From: Armatimonadota bacterium
GTDB lineage: Bacteria; Bacillota; Desulfotomaculia; Desulfotomaculales; Nap2-2B
Assembly (NCBI GenBank): GCA_023511535.1
Contig: JAIMBK010000006.1
Span: 1 to 64,000, forward strand
Length of the DNA stretch: 64,000 nucleotides
Reading direction: 5' to 3'
Under the pieces are notes generated by a model. The model saw only the letters and a list, made by a program, of their open reading frames with translations, was not told the DNA's origin and made no database searches. The translations under genes were made by a program, and so were the position numbers. Every line of letters begins with the position of its first letter. Position 1 is the stretch's first letter. Below, piece after piece: positions 51,026 through 60,350 of the stretch.

Positions 51026-52354
51026 ATTAATAAAACAGTCGCGATCGCTACCCTCGGCTGCAAGGTAAATCAATATGATTCCGCCGCCCTGGCCGCCCTG
51101 TTCGCCCGGCGGGGCTACCGGGTCGTGGATTTTGCGGAACCGGCGGACGTCTACGTGATTAACACCTGTACGGTTACGCACATCAGCGACCGGAAATCGC
51201 GCCAGCTGATCCGCCGGGCGGCGAGAAACAATCCGGAAGCCATGATCGTGGTAACGGGTTGTTACGCGCAGGTGGCTCCCGGGGAAGCGCTGGCCATCCC
51301 CGGCGTCGACCTGGTGATCGGGATGCGGGAGCGGAACCGGATCGTTGATTTAATTGAAGAAGCGGCTTTTCGACCGGACGGTCCCCGGCAGGCCGTCCGC
51401 GACGTTCGCACCGCCGGGGAATTCGAGGAGTTGCCCGCACCTGCCCTCGCCCACGAGCGCGTACGGGCTTTTTTAAAGATCCAGGAAGGTTGCAACAACT
51501 ACTGTACGTACTGTATTGTGCCCTACGCCCGGGGTCCGCTGAAAAGCCGGCACCCGGAAAAGGTCCTGGCCGAGGCGAGGCATTTGATCGCCGCCGGGTT
51601 TAAAGAAATCGTGATCACGGGCATTCACACGGGCGCCTACGGCTGCGACCTGCCGGAAAAAATCAATCTGGCGGACCTTCTTCAGGAATTGGTGCAGTTG
51701 CCCGGTCTGGTCCGGCTGCGGCTCAGTTCGGTGGAACCTCTGGACGTGAGCCCAGAATTGATTGCCACCGTCGCCACCTGCGGCAAAATTTGCCCCCACC
51801 TGCACATCCCGCTGCAGAGCGGCGACGACGCGGTCTTGAAAAGAATGAACCGGCATTATACCGCGGAATATTTTCGCCGGCTCGTTCGGGAGATCCGCCG
51901 GAACATTCCGGAAGCAGCGCTGACCACGGACGTGATGGTGGGTTTTCCAGGGGAAACCAGGGAGCAATTCCAAAATACTTGCCGTTTTGTCCAGGAAATG
52001 GCCTTTTCCCGGCTGCACGTGTTTAAGTATTCGCCGCGCCAACCCACCCCCGCCGCCAAAATGCCGGACCAGATTCCGGCGCCGGTGAAAGAAGAGAGAA
52101 GCCGGCTGCTGATTGCCCTGGGTGAGGAACTGGCCCGTTCCTTCGCCGCCCGTTTTTTGGGCCGGGAGGTGGAAGTGCTGGCCGAAGAGCCCTCCCGGGA
52201 ATTTCCGGGGCATTACGAAGGGCTGACCGGCAATTACCTCCGGGTCATTTTTCCGGCGGCCGGCAATTGCCGGGGCGAATTGATAGCGGTTCAGGCAGAA
52301 GAGTTGATTGGTTCGAATTTACGCGGGAAAATGGTTGAAGGTGCCGGGGGTTAA
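51026..52354 (+). CDS. mtaB: tRNA t6A37 methylthiotransferase MtaB
   Basis: VAIATLGCKVNQYDSAALA; CNNYCTYCIVPYARGPLKSR; exact start uncertain (possibly ATT). Confidence 0.9.
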   Translation: MNKTVAIATLGCKVNQYDSAALAALFARRGYRVVDFAEPADVYVINTCTVTHISDRKSRQLIRRAARNNPEAMIVVTGCYAQVAPGEALAIPGVDLVIGMRERNRIVDLIEEAAFRPDGPRQAVRDVRTAGEFEELPAPALAHERVRAFLKIQEGCNNYCTYCIVPYARGPLKSRHPEKVLAEARHLIAAGFKEIVITGIHTGAYGCDLPEKINLADLLQELVQLPGLVRLRLSSVEPLDVSPELIATVATCGKICPHLHIPLQSGDDAVLKRMNRHYTAEYFRRLVREIRRNIPEAALTTDVMVGFPGETREQFQNTCRFVQEMAFSRLHVFKYSPRQPTPAAKMPDQIPAPVKEERSRLLIALGEELARSFAARFLGREVEVLAEEPSREFPGHYEGLTGNYLRVIFPAAGNCRGELIAVQAEELIGSNLRGKMVEGAGG

Positions 52355-52378
52355 AGGAACCCGGGCAATAGGGGTAAA

Positions 52379-52446
52379 GGTGCAAAGGGATAAAGGGACT
52401 AAGGCATAAAGGGACAAAGGGACAGAGGCAAAGAAGCAAAAAAGAT
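52379..52446 (+). repeat. 8-bp-periodic degenerate array
   Basis: GCAAAGGG ATAAAGGG ACTAAGGC ATAAAGGG ACAAAGGG ACAGAGGC AAAGAAGC. Confidence 0.8.
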
Positions 52447-52665
52447 AAGAGAAGAAAAGGATAAAGGATAGAGGACAGAGGGGTAGAACCCGGGATAATT
52501 TTAATAATTTAATCAGGAAAGCAGGATTTAAAAAAATCCTGTTGAATTGTTAAGATTAAATGACTGCTGAATGCTGAATGGTTACATTCTGATCACTCCG
52601 GCGGCCGTCAACCTGCCTTTGGAATTTGATTTTTAACAACCGGTGACCGTTCAAAAGGGGGTGAT

Positions 52666-53016
52666 TTGACTTTGCAAGAGTGTATCTTTTGTAAAATCGT
52701 GCACAAAACCGTCCCGGCCGAAATAATTTATGAAGACGACCGGGTGATGGCCTTTAAGGATATTCATCCGGCGGCCCCGGTTCATTATTTGTTGATTCCC
52801 AAAAAACACATCCCCACCTTCCTGGACTTAACGGAAGAAGAGGAAGGGATTGTCGGTCATCTGCAGCGTGTTGCCGGTATTATTGCCAGAGAAGCCGGCC
52901 TCGACCGCAAAGGTTTCCGGCTGGTTGGCAATTGCCTGGAAGATGCCGGGCAACTGGTTTTCCACCTGCATTATCATTTTCTCGCCGGTCGTTCCCTGCA
53001 GTGGCCGCCCGGTTAA
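52666..53016 (+). CDS. hinT: HIT-family protein
   Basis: [54 protein letters not shown]. Confidence 0.93.
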   Translation: MTLQECIFCKIVHKTVPAEIIYEDDRVMAFKDIHPAAPVHYLLIPKKHIPTFLDLTEEEEGIVGHLQRVAGIIAREAGLDRKGFRLVGNCLEDAGQLVFHLHYHFLAGRSLQWPPG

Positions 53017-53084
53017 ATATAAATGTTCAAAGTGGGGTTGAAAAATGTGCAGACGGTAATCAAAGGCGGAGGGAGGGGAAATGG

Positions 53085-53261
53085 ATGGCAGAGGTACGAG
53101 TTGGAAAAAACGAAACACTGGACAGTGCCCTCCGTCGTTTTAAGCGCACCTGCCAGAAAGCGGGTGTGCTGGCTGATGCGAGAAGACACGAGCGTTACGA
53201 AAAACCAAGTGTCCGGCGCAAGAAAAAAGCGCAGGCGGCGCGCCGGCGCAAATTTCGGTAA
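53085..53261 (+). CDS. rpsU: 30S ribosomal protein S21
   Basis: [51 protein letters not shown] at 53085. Confidence 0.96.
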   Translation: MAEVRVGKNETLDSALRRFKRTCQKAGVLADARRHERYEKPSVRRKKKAQAARRRKFR

Positions 53262-53278
53262 AACATTCAGGCACGGCA

Positions 53279-53306
53279 ACGCCCGGGGTAACTCCCGGGC
53301 GTTTTC
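53279..53306 (+). terminator. Terminator after rpsU
   Basis: AACGCCCGGG gtaac T CCCGGGCGTTTTC. Confidence 0.85.
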
Positions 53307-53493
53307 GATTGAAAAGACGGCTGGCGTTGTTTCTCCTTATCAGTTATAAATAAACCAGGAATTTATTTTTTGAACCCAAAAGGATTAGTAGTACATTTTG
53401 TAGAATAATATAGTTCCAAAGAAATAAAGATAGACACCCATGCTGCAAAAGCAGCACCAGCAAAGGATGAAAATTAGCGAAGGTTATTTTCAT

Positions 53494-53521
53494 ACCCTAT
53501 CCCTACCCCCTATCCCCTATT
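53494..53521 (+). repeat. 7-bp-periodic degenerate array
   Basis: ACCCTAT CCCTACC CCCTATC CCCTATT. Confidence 0.7.
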
Positions 53522-53540
53522 TTTAAGGGAGGTGCAGCCG

Positions 53541-54137
53541 GTGAGTTTTCGCGAGGAAAGGGCGGCGGAAAGAAAAATGAACATCATCAAGGTTGCCGCC
53601 AAATTGTTTAGCGAAAAGGGGTATCACGACGCCACCCTGGAGGATATCGCCAAAAACCTGAAGTATACCAAGGGGTCGATTTATTACTACATCAACAGTA
53701 AACAGGAACTGCTTTTCCAGTGCCACGAACTGGCCATGGACATGTTGATTAACCGCATGGAGGAGATTGTGGCCGCGGATTGGCCCCTGGAGGTCAAGCT
53801 AAAGGAAGGGATCAAGGCACACATCGAAATGGTCGTGGGGGAAATGTCCCTGGTTACCGTGGCCCTGGGCCAGGAATTCGAATTGCAGGAGGATTACCGG
53901 CAAATTATCGTTGCCAGGCGGGATCAGTATGAAAGGTATTTCCGCCGGCTCGTGGACGAGGGGGTTGAAAAAGGGATCTTTCGTCCGGTCCCCAGTAAAA
54001 TGGCCGTCTTTATCATTATGGGGGCGGTGAACTGGATCCCCCGCTGGTATTCCGAAAAGGGGAGCATGAGCAAGGAGGAGATCGCCGAATTTTTTGCCGA
54101 TTATCTCGTCCGGCCGCTGCTTCAAACGCAGGCCTAA
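53541..54137 (+). CDS. TetR/AcrR-family transcriptional regulator
   Basis: IIKVAAKLFSEKGYHDATLEDIAKNLKYTKGSIYYYINSKQELLFQ. Confidence 0.93.
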   Translation: MSFREERAAERKMNIIKVAAKLFSEKGYHDATLEDIAKNLKYTKGSIYYYINSKQELLFQCHELAMDMLINRMEEIVAADWPLEVKLKEGIKAHIEMVVGEMSLVTVALGQEFELQEDYRQIIVARRDQYERYFRRLVDEGVEKGIFRPVPSKMAVFIIMGAVNWIPRWYSEKGSMSKEEIAEFFADYLVRPLLQTQA

Positions 54138-54763
54138 AAGAGGTTGGCCGCCTGGCCGAGTTTGCCCATAAACCGCATGCTTTCAAACAGGGCGAGATCC
54201 TCTTTGCCGACGTTTTTACCGAATTTGGCCATTAAAACGTTGGCCGGGTGCTCAAGGATGTCCGGGTCGTCGGTGGTTACTTTTTTCAGGCCTACCTTGC
54301 CGAATAGCTTGGTGAGGACCTGCTGGTAGCCCCACAGGCTCAGGCCCGTGTTTTTCAGATCCCAGTGCCAGCAGTATTCTGTGGTGATGACGATAAAGTC
54401 TTCCAGCCGCTCATTGGCAAAGGCCAGTTTCAGCATATTCTCCGCCAGGCGGCACTGCCGCCACTCCGGGCTTACTTCAATGCCGCCCATTTCTAAAATG
54501 CGGGGGTGCTTGCTCCAGCGGGAATATTCATCCGGCCGGTGAAAGGCGATGTAAGCGACGATTTCTTGCTGGTGGCGGGCGAGGTAAATCATGCCGTCGG
54601 GTAAATAAGTAATTTTAATGAGCGCTTGTTTTTGACGGTCGGGAGGGCGAAAGTTGGTTAAAAGGTGATTCATTGTCAAAGTTTCCAGGTAAGTACCCGG
54701 AGCAGGCCCCTCAATATAAACGGTTCCCTTTGGTGTTTCGAGCGCGACCTGTTGCATTTCCAT
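54134..54763 (-). CDS. GNAT-type acetyltransferase (AcuA-like)
   Basis: IAFHRPDEYSRWSKHPRILEMGGIEVSPEWRQCRLAENMLKLAFANE. Confidence 0.65.
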   Translation of the reverse strand: MEMQQVALETPKGTVYIEGPAPGTYLETLTMNHLLTNFRPPDRQKQALIKITYLPDGMIYLARHQQEIVAYIAFHRPDEYSRWSKHPRILEMGGIEVSPEWRQCRLAENMLKLAFANERLEDFIVITTEYCWHWDLKNTGLSLWGYQQVLTKLFGKVGLKKVTTDDPDILEHPANVLMAKFGKNVGKEDLALFESMRFMGKLGQAANLF

Positions 54764-54911
54764 CAACAGCCCACCTCCTTCACCTTTTAACTTCCCGCCG
54801 TTAATCATAGGATTGCTTTCTGCTTGCATTTTTATTATAATGATCTAACTTCCAATTGACAATAGCGAGGAATGAAATGGTTCTATTGAAAATTTTCGAA
54901 TAAGTGCTTTA

Positions 54912-54941
54912 TTGACACGGTTGTTTTCTTTGTTGTATAAT
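54912..54941 (+). promoter_or_regulatory. Sigma-A promoter
   Basis: TTGACA-N18-TATAAT. Confidence 0.8.
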
Positions 54942-54971
54942 GTTTTCCAAAAGGGAGAAGGGATGGTTTAA

Positions 54972-55292
54972 ATGGCTTTTGAGGTGTATAAACCTCGCGG
55001 TGAAAAAGCGGAAAAGGCTCCGATAGTGTCTTTTTCCAAAAGTTCAATTGTTTTAAATAATATCTCCAGGGAGAAACTTAACTCATCAAATGTCGAACTG
55101 GCTTATGACGATGAAACAAAAACAGTACGGATCCGCGCCGTGGAAGACGGCGGTATGCAAATTAAAAAGACAAAAGTTTTCGGCCGGGGTTTTTACAAGC
55201 ACTTCGGCATCAACCCGCGGGGCAAATGCGAAGCCCGGTTTGATGAACAGGAACGGGCTTTATATGTGGACATCAGCAACATTTTAAATTAA
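54972..55292 (+). CDS. Hypothetical small protein
   Basis: 106-aa ORF with its own promoter, good RBS context and downstream terminator. Confidence 0.75.
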   Translation: MAFEVYKPRGEKAEKAPIVSFSKSSIVLNNISREKLNSSNVELAYDDETKTVRIRAVEDGGMQIKKTKVFGRGFYKHFGINPRGKCEARFDEQERALYVDISNILN

Positions 55293-55402
55293 AAGGGAAA
55301 ACTCATTTTTTCATCGGCAAGCCGACGAATTTTTTCTGCTGTCGGCTTTTTTGCGTTGCTTGACCGGACATTTACACCAAATGCAGGCAAGGGGGGTTCT
55401 TG

Positions 55403-56023
55403 ATGCGCCTGGGTGTTGACATCGACGGAGTTATTGCCGACACCTTTCCTTTGCTGGTGCGCGAGCTTAACGAATATTTTCAGGTTGATCTGGCTTTGCA
55501 GGACATAAACGATTATAATATTTTTAAAGTGTACGGCTTAAATGAAGCGGAAATGCTCCGGTTTCTCGGCGACAAAGAGGAAGCTTTAATGGAAGGCCCG
55601 GCCGTTAAAGAAGGCGCCGTCGAATGTTTAAGCGTTTTAAGCAAAAAGCACACCATTTGCCTTGTCTCTGCCCGGTATGAAAAATACCGGTCCCAAACGG
55701 AAAAATGGCTCCGCAAACATGCCGTTCCTTACCACGTTCTGGTTTTGTTGGGCAGTCACGATAAAAGGGAAGTTTGCAGCCGGATGGCAGTGGATGTGTT
55801 TATTGAGGACAGTTTAAAAAATGCCCACCAGCTCAGCGCCTGCGGAATCCCTGTCCTGTTGTTCGATGCCCCTTATAACCAGGGGGAATTGCCGCCCCTG
55901 GTCCGGCGGTGCTATTCCTGGGAGGAAATTTTTCAGCTGTTCAAAAACGAAAAATTAGCTGGTTTTAGACCCGAAGAAGTTTTCAGCACCCGGAGGACGG
56001 TTGAAAATCGGTTAAAGGGGTGA
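55403..56023 (+). CDS. HAD-superfamily 5'-nucleotidase-like protein
   Basis: MRLGVDIDGVIADTFPLL; LVSARYEKYRSQTEKWL; VDVFIEDSLKNA. Confidence 0.8.
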   Translation: MRLGVDIDGVIADTFPLLVRELNEYFQVDLALQDINDYNIFKVYGLNEAEMLRFLGDKEEALMEGPAVKEGAVECLSVLSKKHTICLVSARYEKYRSQTEKWLRKHAVPYHVLVLLGSHDKREVCSRMAVDVFIEDSLKNAHQLSACGIPVLLFDAPYNQGELPPLVRRCYSWEEIFQLFKNEKLAGFRPEEVFSTRRTVENRLKG

Positions 56024-56030
56024 ATAATTT

Positions 56031-56792
56031 ATGGAGTATCCCGGGCAAATTGCCGCCCTGGCCGATTTGTTGAGAAACTGTCGGCCCTGTTATGCCCTTA
56101 CGGGGGCGGGGATCAGCACGGAAAGCGGCATCCCGGATTTTCGCAGCCCCGGCACGGGCTTGTGGACCAAATACGATCCCATAAAAACCGCCAGCCTGAC
56201 CGCTTTACGCCGGGACCCGGCGAAATTTTACGAAATTAACCTGACGCGCTGGACCAGCTACCGGGGCTGCCGGCCGAACAACGCCCACCTTGCTTTGGCG
56301 CGCCTGGAAAAGCTGGGCTATGTGGCCGGTGTCATTACCCAGAACATCGACGGCCTGCACCGGGAGGCGGGCTCCCGGCGGGTTTGGGAAGTGCACGGCC
56401 ACCTGCGCACCTGCCGCTGCATGAAGTGTGCGGGCAGCTACCCGTTTGATTTGCTGGTTGAGCGGGTCAAGTCCGGGCAAAATCCTCCCTTATGCGAAAA
56501 ATGCGGGGGGGTTTTGCGCCCTGATGTGGTTTTATTTGAAGACCGGATGAGCGACGACTTTTTTGCCGCCACCCAGGTCCTGACCGGTTGCCAGCTGCTC
56601 ATTGTGGTCGGGAGCAGTCTCACCGTGTATCCGGTCGCCGGTCTGCCTCAATTGGCGCGCCGGGTCGTGATCATTAACCGGGACCCCACGCCCTGGGACG
56701 AGCAGGCCGAACTGGTCATCCGCCGGATGGCCGGGCAGGTTTTTACCGATTTAATGACCGCTTTAGGCGAGCCGCTGGAAATTGGAGGTTAG
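56031..56792 (+). CDS. cobB: Sir2-family NAD-dependent protein deacylase
   Basis: ALTGAGISTESGIPDFRSPGTGLW; ITQNIDGLHREAGS; CxxC...CxxC. Confidence 0.95.
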   Translation: MEYPGQIAALADLLRNCRPCYALTGAGISTESGIPDFRSPGTGLWTKYDPIKTASLTALRRDPAKFYEINLTRWTSYRGCRPNNAHLALARLEKLGYVAGVITQNIDGLHREAGSRRVWEVHGHLRTCRCMKCAGSYPFDLLVERVKSGQNPPLCEKCGGVLRPDVVLFEDRMSDDFFAATQVLTGCQLLIVVGSSLTVYPVAGLPQLARRVVIINRDPTPWDEQAELVIRRMAGQVFTDLMTALGEPLEIGG

Positions 56793-56815
56793 CGGTTGGA
56801 GGTCGGAGGTTGGAT
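56781..56815 (+). repeat. 7-bp-periodic degenerate array overlapping sir2 stop codon
   Basis: ATTGGAG GTTAGCG GTTGGAG GTCGGAG GTTGGAT. Confidence 0.8.
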
Positions 56816-56884
56816 GAAAAAATTCAGCCTTTTTGTGGTGTTGTCCGGGAAAAAATGATCGCCGCGTACATTTGAGAGGTTAAA

Positions 56885-57907
56885 ATGGGCGTAAAGATCC
56901 TGGCCATTGAGACTTCCTGCGATGAAACGTCTGCCGCCGTCGTGGAAGACGGGGTAACGATCCGCGCCAACATTATTTCTTCCCAGATCGCCGTCCACCA
57001 AAAGTTTGGCGGCGTAGTCCCGGAGGTTGCTTCCCGCAAACATTTGGAATTGCTGAACGGCGTGATTGCCGAAGCCCTGGCCGAAGCCGGGCTGGATTTT
57101 GCCGGTCTGGACGCCGTTGCGGTTACCCACGGTCCCGGTCTCGCCGGAGCCTTGCTGGTGGGCGTGGCGGCGGCGAAAACCCTCGCCTACGCGCTGGACA
57201 TCCCCTTAATTGCGGTGAACCATCTGGAAGGGCACGTCTACGCCAACTTCTTGGCCGAACCGGCGCTGCCGTTTCCCTTCCTCTGTTTGATTGTGAGCGG
57301 CGGCCACACCGACCTGGTTTTCAGCGAATACCACGGAAACTACCGGCTATTGGGCAGCACGCGCGACGACGCCGCCGGTGAAGCCTTTGATAAAATCGCC
57401 AGGGCGCTGGATTTGGGGTATCCCGGCGGACCTGCCATTGAAAAGCTGGCCGAAAAGGGCGACGAGGAGGCGATTCCTTTCCCGCGGGCCTACCTGGAGG
57501 AAGGAACTTTTGACTTTAGCTTCAGCGGCTTAAAAACCGCCGTCATCAATTATTTACGCCAGGCCGGGGAACAGGGGTCGCCGGTGCGGAAGGCGGATGT
57601 GGCGGCCTCGTTTCAGAAGGCTGTGGCGGATGTTCTGGTGGAAAAAACCTTTCAGGCTGCGGTAAGTTGCCGGGCCAAAGCCGTCCTGCTGGCCGGCGGG
57701 GTGGCCGCCAACCGGCGCCTGCGCGCCCTTTTTCAGCTTTACGCCGACCGCCGGATGCTTCCGGTGATTTACCCGCCGCCTGTTCTATGCACGGACAACG
57801 CCGCCATGATCGGCTGCGCGGCCTATTATCGATTCCTGCGGGGAGATTTCGCTCCTTTAACCTTAAACGCGTTTCCCGGCCTTCCGCTTGGCGAGGAACG
57901 ATACTGA
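56885..57907 (+). CDS. tsaD: tRNA N6-adenosine threonylcarbamoyltransferase
   Basis: ILAIETSCDETSAAVVEDG; HLEGHVYANFL; SGGHTDLV. Confidence 0.97.
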   Translation: MGVKILAIETSCDETSAAVVEDGVTIRANIISSQIAVHQKFGGVVPEVASRKHLELLNGVIAEALAEAGLDFAGLDAVAVTHGPGLAGALLVGVAAAKTLAYALDIPLIAVNHLEGHVYANFLAEPALPFPFLCLIVSGGHTDLVFSEYHGNYRLLGSTRDDAAGEAFDKIARALDLGYPGGPAIEKLAEKGDEEAIPFPRAYLEEGTFDFSFSGLKTAVINYLRQAGEQGSPVRKADVAASFQKAVADVLVEKTFQAAVSCRAKAVLLAGGVAANRRLRALFQLYADRRMLPVIYPPPVLCTDNAAMIGCAAYYRFLRGDFAPLTLNAFPGLPLGEERY

Positions 57908-57919
57908 AACAGGACTGAT

Positions 57920-58011
57920 TGTGGATAAGTGACTTCTGTGGATGAGTGACTGTGGATAATGTGGATAACTATGTTAATAACTTTCTTGAAAAGGGTTCGG
58001 GCTGTGGATGA
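57920..58011 (+). promoter_or_regulatory. Cluster of five DnaA boxes
   Basis: TGTGGATAA at 57920, 57951, 57960; TGTGGATGA at 57937, 58003; all same orientation. Confidence 0.85.
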
Positions 58012-58077
58012 GGATTCTGAAAATTATAGTAATTATTTGCATTTAATATGCCGGGAAGCCAAAGGGGGCCTGGATCA

Positions 58078-58509
58078 ATGAAGGTGAAACAGATTTCCGT
58101 TTTTCTGGAGAATAAATCCGGCTGGCTGGCGGAGGCCGCCAGGGTTCTCGGGGAGAGCGGGATTAACATTCGCGCCCTGTCGATTGCCGATACCACCGAT
58201 TTTGGAATTTTGCGCTTGATTGTGAGCAACCCCGACCTGGCTTATCAAATCTTAAAGGAAAAGGGTTTTACCGTCAGCGTAAACGAAGTGATTGTTGTTG
58301 AAGTTATTGACGAACCGGGCGGGCTGGCCGGTGTTCTAAGTATATTAAGAGGCGTGGAGATCAACATCGAGTATTTATACGCCTTTGTGCAGAAAACAGC
58401 CAAAGCCGCCCTGGTCGTTTTCCGGGTTGAGCAGCTGGACGAAACCATCCGCACCTTGCAGGAAAACGGGGTCCGGATTCTCGGCGAACAGGAAGTTTAT
58501 ACGCTCTAG
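58078..58509 (+). CDS. Tandem ACT-domain protein
   Basis: MKVKQISVFLENKSGWLAEAARVLGESGINIRALSIADTTDFGILRLIV; second ACT EVIDEPGGLAGVLSILRG. Confidence 0.92.
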   Translation: MKVKQISVFLENKSGWLAEAARVLGESGINIRALSIADTTDFGILRLIVSNPDLAYQILKEKGFTVSVNEVIVVEVIDEPGGLAGVLSILRGVEINIEYLYAFVQKTAKAALVVFRVEQLDETIRTLQENGVRILGEQEVYTL

Positions 58510-58527
58510 GCGGCAGGGGTTGAAAAA

Positions 58528-59013
58528 ATGGCTTGCGTCAGGTGTTTTCTTGGTTTGGGTGCCAACCTGGGGGACAAAGAGGCCAACCTGAAAACAGCCA
58601 TCTCTTTTTTAGAACGCGAAAAAAACATCCGGGTCAGGCGGGTGGCCCCTTTTTACCGGACGGCTCCCTGGGGATATACCGACCAGGACTGGTTTATCAA
58701 TACGGTGGTGGAAATTGAGACCTCGCTGTCCCCGCAGCAACTGCTGAGCGTTTTGCTTGCCATTGAAGAAAAAATGGGCCGGGTCCGGGAGGTGCGCTGG
58801 GGTCCCCGGGTGATCGATCTGGATCTTTTACTTTACGGGAACGCTATGCTTTACGAACCCAACCTGATTGTTCCCCACCCGCGGATGGCCGCGCGTGCGT
58901 TCGTTCTGGCACCCCTGGCCGACCTCGATCCAGACCTGGTGATCCCGGGCCAGGGCCGGGTTGCGGATTTATATAAAAAAGTCAGGGAAGAACAAGACGT
59001 TAAAAAATTGTAG
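58528..59013 (+). CDS. folK: 2-amino-4-hydroxy-6-hydroxymethyldihydropteridine diphosphokinase
   Basis: FLGLGANLGDKEANLKTAI; RWGPRVIDLDLLLYG; PHPRMAARAFVLAPL. Confidence 0.95.
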   Translation: MACVRCFLGLGANLGDKEANLKTAISFLEREKNIRVRRVAPFYRTAPWGYTDQDWFINTVVEIETSLSPQQLLSVLLAIEEKMGRVREVRWGPRVIDLDLLLYGNAMLYEPNLIVPHPRMAARAFVLAPLADLDPDLVIPGQGRVADLYKKVREEQDVKKL

Positions 59014-59291
59014 CCGGGGGCCGAAAGGGGTAAAATTTTTCAAGGAAAACTCTTGCCGTCTCTCCGGAGGTATGATAAAATTTAGCCGAGGTTAGCATCC
59101 TGATTGGAGCTATACCATAAAATTTTCGTACTTTTATTTGGGGAGCTTTGTTGCCCGCATTTATTTAATTTACCGCTTGGAGCCGGATGGACCGAGACGG
59201 GAGAGGGGCAAATGAAACCTTTCGGGTTTGGTCGATCCGGAAGGTTTTCTTTTTTTACCGGATGCAAAGAATAAAAAGGGGTGGAGCAGGA

Positions 59292-60233
59292 ATGCAAAAA
59301 CCTGCCCTTGCCGTTATCGGGGCGGGCAAGGTCGGCTCGGCGCTGGCCATCTTGCTGCAGAAAAAAGGTTACCCGGTGGCGGGAGTGGCCAGCCGCACCT
59401 TAAGTTCAGCCGAAAAGCTGGCGAAAGCGTTAAATTGTCCGGCCTACGAGAGGCCCTGGGAGCTCACCCGGCGGGCCGGGTTGATCCTGATCACAGTTCC
59501 GGACCGGGAGATTGCCCGCACGGCGAAAAAAATTGCCGCCGGGGGCGGTTTTGGCTCCGGCCAGGTGGTGGCGCACACCAGCGGCGCCCATGCCGCCGCC
59601 GAGCTGCAGGGTGTCCGGGAAGCGGGGGCGCTGGCGGTCTGCATCCACCCGTTGCAGTCTTTTGCCGAAGTCGAGGGCGCCATGAAAAACCTGCCCGGTT
59701 CTTATTTCGCTCTGGAGGGGGACGAAAAGGCCCTTCCCCTGGCCAGGCAGGTGGTGGATGATCTGGAAGGAAAGGCATTTATTCTTGATGCCGGGGATAA
59801 ACCGCTCTACCACGCCGCCGCCTGCATCGCGTCCAATTACCTGGTTTCCTTAATTCACTTTGCCACCGGGCTTTATCGGCATTTCGGGCTCTCCCGGGAG
59901 GAGGCCTTCCAGGCGCTGCTTCCCCTCGTGCAGGGCACCATTCGGAACGTCAGCCGGGTGGGGCCGGTGCAGGCCCTTACCGGGCCGGTTTCCAGGGGCG
60001 ACGTCCCGACGGTTGCAGACCACCTCCCGGCGCTGAAAACGGTGGGCGAGGAAGAGTTAAACCTTTACCGCGCCCTGGGGTTGTATACCGTGCGCGTGGC
60101 TCTGGAAAAGGGAAGCATCGATGACCGGCAGGCGGCTCAACTGAAGGAAGTATTTAATGAAGGGATAAGAGCAATAAGACACAAAGGCACGAAGGCACAG
60201 GGGAATGAAAGCACAGGGGCACAAAGGCCCTAA
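59292..60233 (+). CDS. Rossmann-like / DUF2520 domain protein
   Basis: LAVIGAGKVGSALAILLQKKGYPVAGVASRT; SGAHAAAELQ; HPLQSFA. Confidence 0.88.
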   Translation: MQKPALAVIGAGKVGSALAILLQKKGYPVAGVASRTLSSAEKLAKALNCPAYERPWELTRRAGLILITVPDREIARTAKKIAAGGGFGSGQVVAHTSGAHAAAELQGVREAGALAVCIHPLQSFAEVEGAMKNLPGSYFALEGDEKALPLARQVVDDLEGKAFILDAGDKPLYHAAACIASNYLVSLIHFATGLYRHFGLSREEAFQALLPLVQGTIRNVSRVGPVQALTGPVSRGDVPTVADHLPALKTVGEEELNLYRALGLYTVRVALEKGSIDDRQAAQLKEVFNEGIRAIRHKGTKAQGNESTGAQRP

Positions 60234-60243
60234 GGCGCAAAGA
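60177..60243 (+). repeat. 8-bp-periodic degenerate array forming the 3' end of the DUF2520 CDS
   Basis: GACACAAA GGCACGAA GGCACAGG GGAATGAA AGCACAGG GGCACAAA GGCCCTAA GGCGCAAA. Confidence 0.8.
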
Positions 60244-60288
60244 GAACTGCACCTGAATATTTACTTTGTGCCTTTGTGCCTGCCCTGA

Positions 60289-60316
60289 ACGGTCGTCAGA
60301 TGTCGGACGTCGGAAG
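60289..60316 (+). repeat. 7-bp-periodic degenerate array
   Basis: ACGGTCG TCAGATG TCGGACG TCGGAAG. Confidence 0.75.
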
Positions 60317-60350
60317 ATAACGTATGTTTTCGAAAGAGGAGGTTAATAAA

